NCBI GenBank assembly: GCA_002381225.1
Contig: DFSS01000035.1
Location: forward strand, 4,409-10,283
DNA length: 5,875 nucleotides
Origin: Flavobacteriales bacterium UBA3431
Lineage (GTDB): Bacteria; Bacteroidota; Bacteroidia; Flavobacteriales; Schleiferiaceae
Direction of reading: 5' to 3'
Program-made: the position numbers and the translations under genes
Shown here: positions 4,311 through 5,875 of the stretch, piece after piece
How positions within the stretch are numbered: the stretch's first letter is position 1
Layout of the letters: the number at the start of each line of letters is the position of its first letter
Notes under the pieces: generated by a model
The model's database searches: none
What the model was told of the DNA's origin: nothing
Seen by the model: the letters and a program-made list of their open reading frames with translations, nothing else

Positions 4311-5875
4311 ATGTCTTACACCTACCAAGTTCAAACCGCCGCGGACTACGAAGCGGCCTATGCTCGAGCTACCGAAAACCCAGAAGAATTTTGGGCAGAG
4401 ATTGCGGCCACCTTTCAGTGGAAAAAGCCTTGGAAAACCATCTTGGACTGGGATTTTCACCGTCCATCAGTGCGCTGGTTTGACGGCGGCACCCTGAATA
4501 TCACGGAAAACGCCCTGGACCGGCATGTCGCGTCACATCCCGACCGTGTCGCCTTGCTTTGGGAACCCAACGATCCGAGGGAAGCGGCCGTTTCGTGGAC
4601 CTACAAAGAGCTGCTCGCGCGTGTCGAGGCCTACTGCCATGTGCTTAAGGCCCGCGGTATTGCCAAAGGCGACCGGGTCTGTATCTACATGGGCATGGTT
4701 CCTGAACTGGCGGTGGCCGTTCTGGCCTGCGCTCGAATGGGGGCGGTGCATTCGGTCATTTTCGGGGGCTTTTCCGCGGAAAGCATTGCCGACCGGGTGC
4801 TCGATGCCCAGGCTACCGCCCTCATAACCTGCGACGGTGCGTTTCGGGGTGCGAAAACGATACCGCTCAAGCGTGTGGTCGACGTGGCTCTCGCATCCTG
4901 TCCAGGCGTACATAGCGTCGTGGTCCACCAGCGTACCCATGAGCCCGTCCCCATGAAGGAAGGCCGCGATGTGTGGTACCACGAAGTACTTCCTTCCGAG
5001 CCCAGACCCTTTCCCGCTGTGGAAATGGAGGCGGAGGACCTCTTGTTCATTTTGTATACCAGTGGTAGCACCGGGAAGCCCAAGGGAGTGGTGCATACCT
5101 GTGCGGGCTACATGGTCTGGGCGACATACACCTTTGTCAATGTGTTTCAATACAAGCCAGGCCAAATTCACTTCTGCACCGCGGACATCGGCTGGATTAC
5201 GGGGCACAGCTACATCGTTTACGGCCCATTGTGTGCGGGGGCGACGACCTTGCTTTTTGAAGGGATACCGACGTACCCAGAATGTGACCGCTTTTGGCAA
5301 ATCACCGAAAAGCACCAAGTGGACATCCTCTACACGGCCCCCACGGCGATTCGAAGTTTGATGGCGGCCGGCCCCGAATTCCCCGATGCCTACCCCATGT
5401 CCAGCCTAAAAGTTTTGGGAACGGTCGGGGAACCCATCAACGCAGAAGCCTGGCACTGGTACGACCAACACGTGGGCAAGGGACGCATTCCCATTGTGGA
5501 TACGTGGTGGCAAACGGAAACGGGAGGCATCCTGATCTCCAATTTAGCGGGGGTCACAGAGGCCAAACCTACCTATGCAACCCGCCCGCTTCCCGGTGTT
5601 CAACCTCTTTTGGTGGATGAACAGGGACAAGAGATTTATGGCCATGGGGTGTCGGGCAACTTGTGCATTCGATTCCCCTGGCCGGGGATGATCCGAACAA
5701 CCTACGGCGACCACGATCGCTGCCGCCAGGCCTATTTTTCGACCTACCCTGGGTTGTACTTCACAGGGGATGGCTGTATTCGGGATGAAGACGGCCTGTA
5801 CCGCATCACGGGCCGCGTAGACGATGTGTTAAACGTAAGTGGTCACCGAATCGGGACCGCCGAGGTGGAGAATGC
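4311..5875 (+). CDS. acs: Acetyl-CoA synthetase (AMP-forming), C-terminus beyond the right edge
   Basis: The frame is open for 521 codons to the window end; the usual family length is about 650. The enzyme makes acetyl-CoA from acetate, ATP and CoA through an acetyl-adenylate, in the cytoplasm. The N-terminal ACS domain (about 12-70) includes the FDGGTLN and LDRH segments. Core motifs are FILYTSGSTGKPKGV (246-260, phosphate loop), ADIGWITGHSY (291-301), VGEPIN (372-377), DTWWQTETGG (397-406), YFTGDG (483-488) and GRVDDVLNVSGHR (501-513). By alignment from memory to Salmonella Acs, Val372 and Trp400 match the acetate-pocket residues Val386 and Trp414, and Ile296 replaces Val310, so acetate specificity is likely. 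The acetylatable catalytic lysine (Lys609 in Salmonella) is outside the window. The ATG at 4311 gives the normal N-terminus. An in-frame GTG at 4296 is a weaker alternative. No clear Shine-Dalgarno sequence is present. The gene is divergent from the envelope unit. Confidence 0.97.
   Translation, partial: MSYTYQVQTAADYEAAYARATENPEEFWAEIAATFQWKKPWKTILDWDFHRPSVRWFDGGTLNITENALDRHVASHPDRVALLWEPNDPREAAVSWTYKELLARVEAYCHVLKARGIAKGDRVCIYMGMVPELAVAVLACARMGAVHSVIFGGFSAESIADRVLDAQATALITCDGAFRGAKTIPLKRVVDVALASCPGVHSVVVHQRTHEPVPMKEGRDVWYHEVLPSEPRPFPAVEMEAEDLLFILYTSGSTGKPKGVVHTCAGYMVWATYTFVNVFQYKPGQIHFCTADIGWITGHSYIVYGPLCAGATTLLFEGIPTYPECDRFWQITEKHQVDILYTAPTAIRSLMAAGPEFPDAYPMSSLKVLGTVGEPINAEAWHWYDQHVGKGRIPIVDTWWQTETGGILISNLAGVTEAKPTYATRPLPGVQPLLVDEQGQEIYGHGVSGNLCIRFPWPGMIRTTYGDHDRCRQAYFSTYPGLYFTGDGCIRDEDGLYRITGRVDDVLNVSGHRIGTAEVEN

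Noticed and set aside
4244..4312. An N-terminal extension of the DUF6702 gene to an ATG at 4312.
   Set aside because: It would span the whole divergent promoter region and overlap the acs start, and the added residues precede a clear signal peptide.
4179..4787. A 15-base exact direct repeat, TCCGCGGAAAGCATT, at 4179-4193 and 4773-4787.
   Set aside because: One copy is in the DUF6702 signal-peptide codons (antisense) and the other in conserved acs codons for SAESI. There is no further extension and no third copy was noticed, so chance or codon-driven similarity is the simplest explanation.
4533..5318. A 261-codon open frame on the minus strand within acs.
   Set aside because: It is fully antisense to acs, which carries all expected motifs in an uninterrupted plus-strand frame; no family resemblance is seen.
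5401..5520. Possible disruption of acs, considered because no full-length frame ends inside the window.
   Set aside because: Reading codon by codon from 4311 gives no stop or frameshift to 5875; the gene is only cut by the window edge.

Overview
The window (about 5.9 kb, moderately GC-rich) looks like a chromosomal segment from a member of the Bacteroidota, probably near the Flavobacteriales. Three things suggest this: the gene families (DUF6702, a signal-peptide-bearing M1 peptidase with an MEYP motif, a DUF3347 lipoprotein, a Soj-type ParA), the general lack of Shine-Dalgarno sequences before the start codons, and a possible TAnnTTTG-type promoter element. I see no mobile element, CRISPR array, tRNA or rRNA. 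The placement rests on family knowledge and was not tested by a search.

Layout, left to right. Positions 1-257 (minus) hold the N-terminal 85 codons of a ParA/Soj partition ATPase that runs off the left edge. A strong intrinsic-terminator hairpin (270-299) sits only 12 bases before its start codon. Positions 339-4243 (minus) form one tightly packed four-gene unit. In transcription order it is a DUF6702-type secreted protein (4243-3737), a HupE/UreJ-type membrane protein (3740-3180, overlapping the first gene by ATGA), a secreted zinc M1 metallopeptidase (3159-859) and a DUF3347 lipoprotein (848-339). A 67-base divergent intergenic region (4244-4310) follows, with a perfect 7+6+7 inverted repeat. 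Finally acs (4311-5875, plus) encodes acetyl-CoA synthetase, truncated by the right edge after 521 codons.

How the genes may work together. All four genes of the minus-strand unit encode envelope proteins: two exported proteins, one integral membrane protein and one lipoprotein. Each carries features associated with metal ions: an HPxH motif at the start of the mature DUF6702 protein, a His/Asp cluster in the HupE-like protein, the HExxH zinc site of the peptidase, and the Cys/Met-containing C-terminus of the DUF3347 protein. A shared role in envelope metal handling, or in supplying metal to the peptidase, is a reasonable inference but is not proven by the sequence. The flanking acs and parA genes are housekeeping genes with no obvious functional link. 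The least explained parts are this four-gene unit, the hairpin pressed against parA, and the palindrome just upstream of acs.
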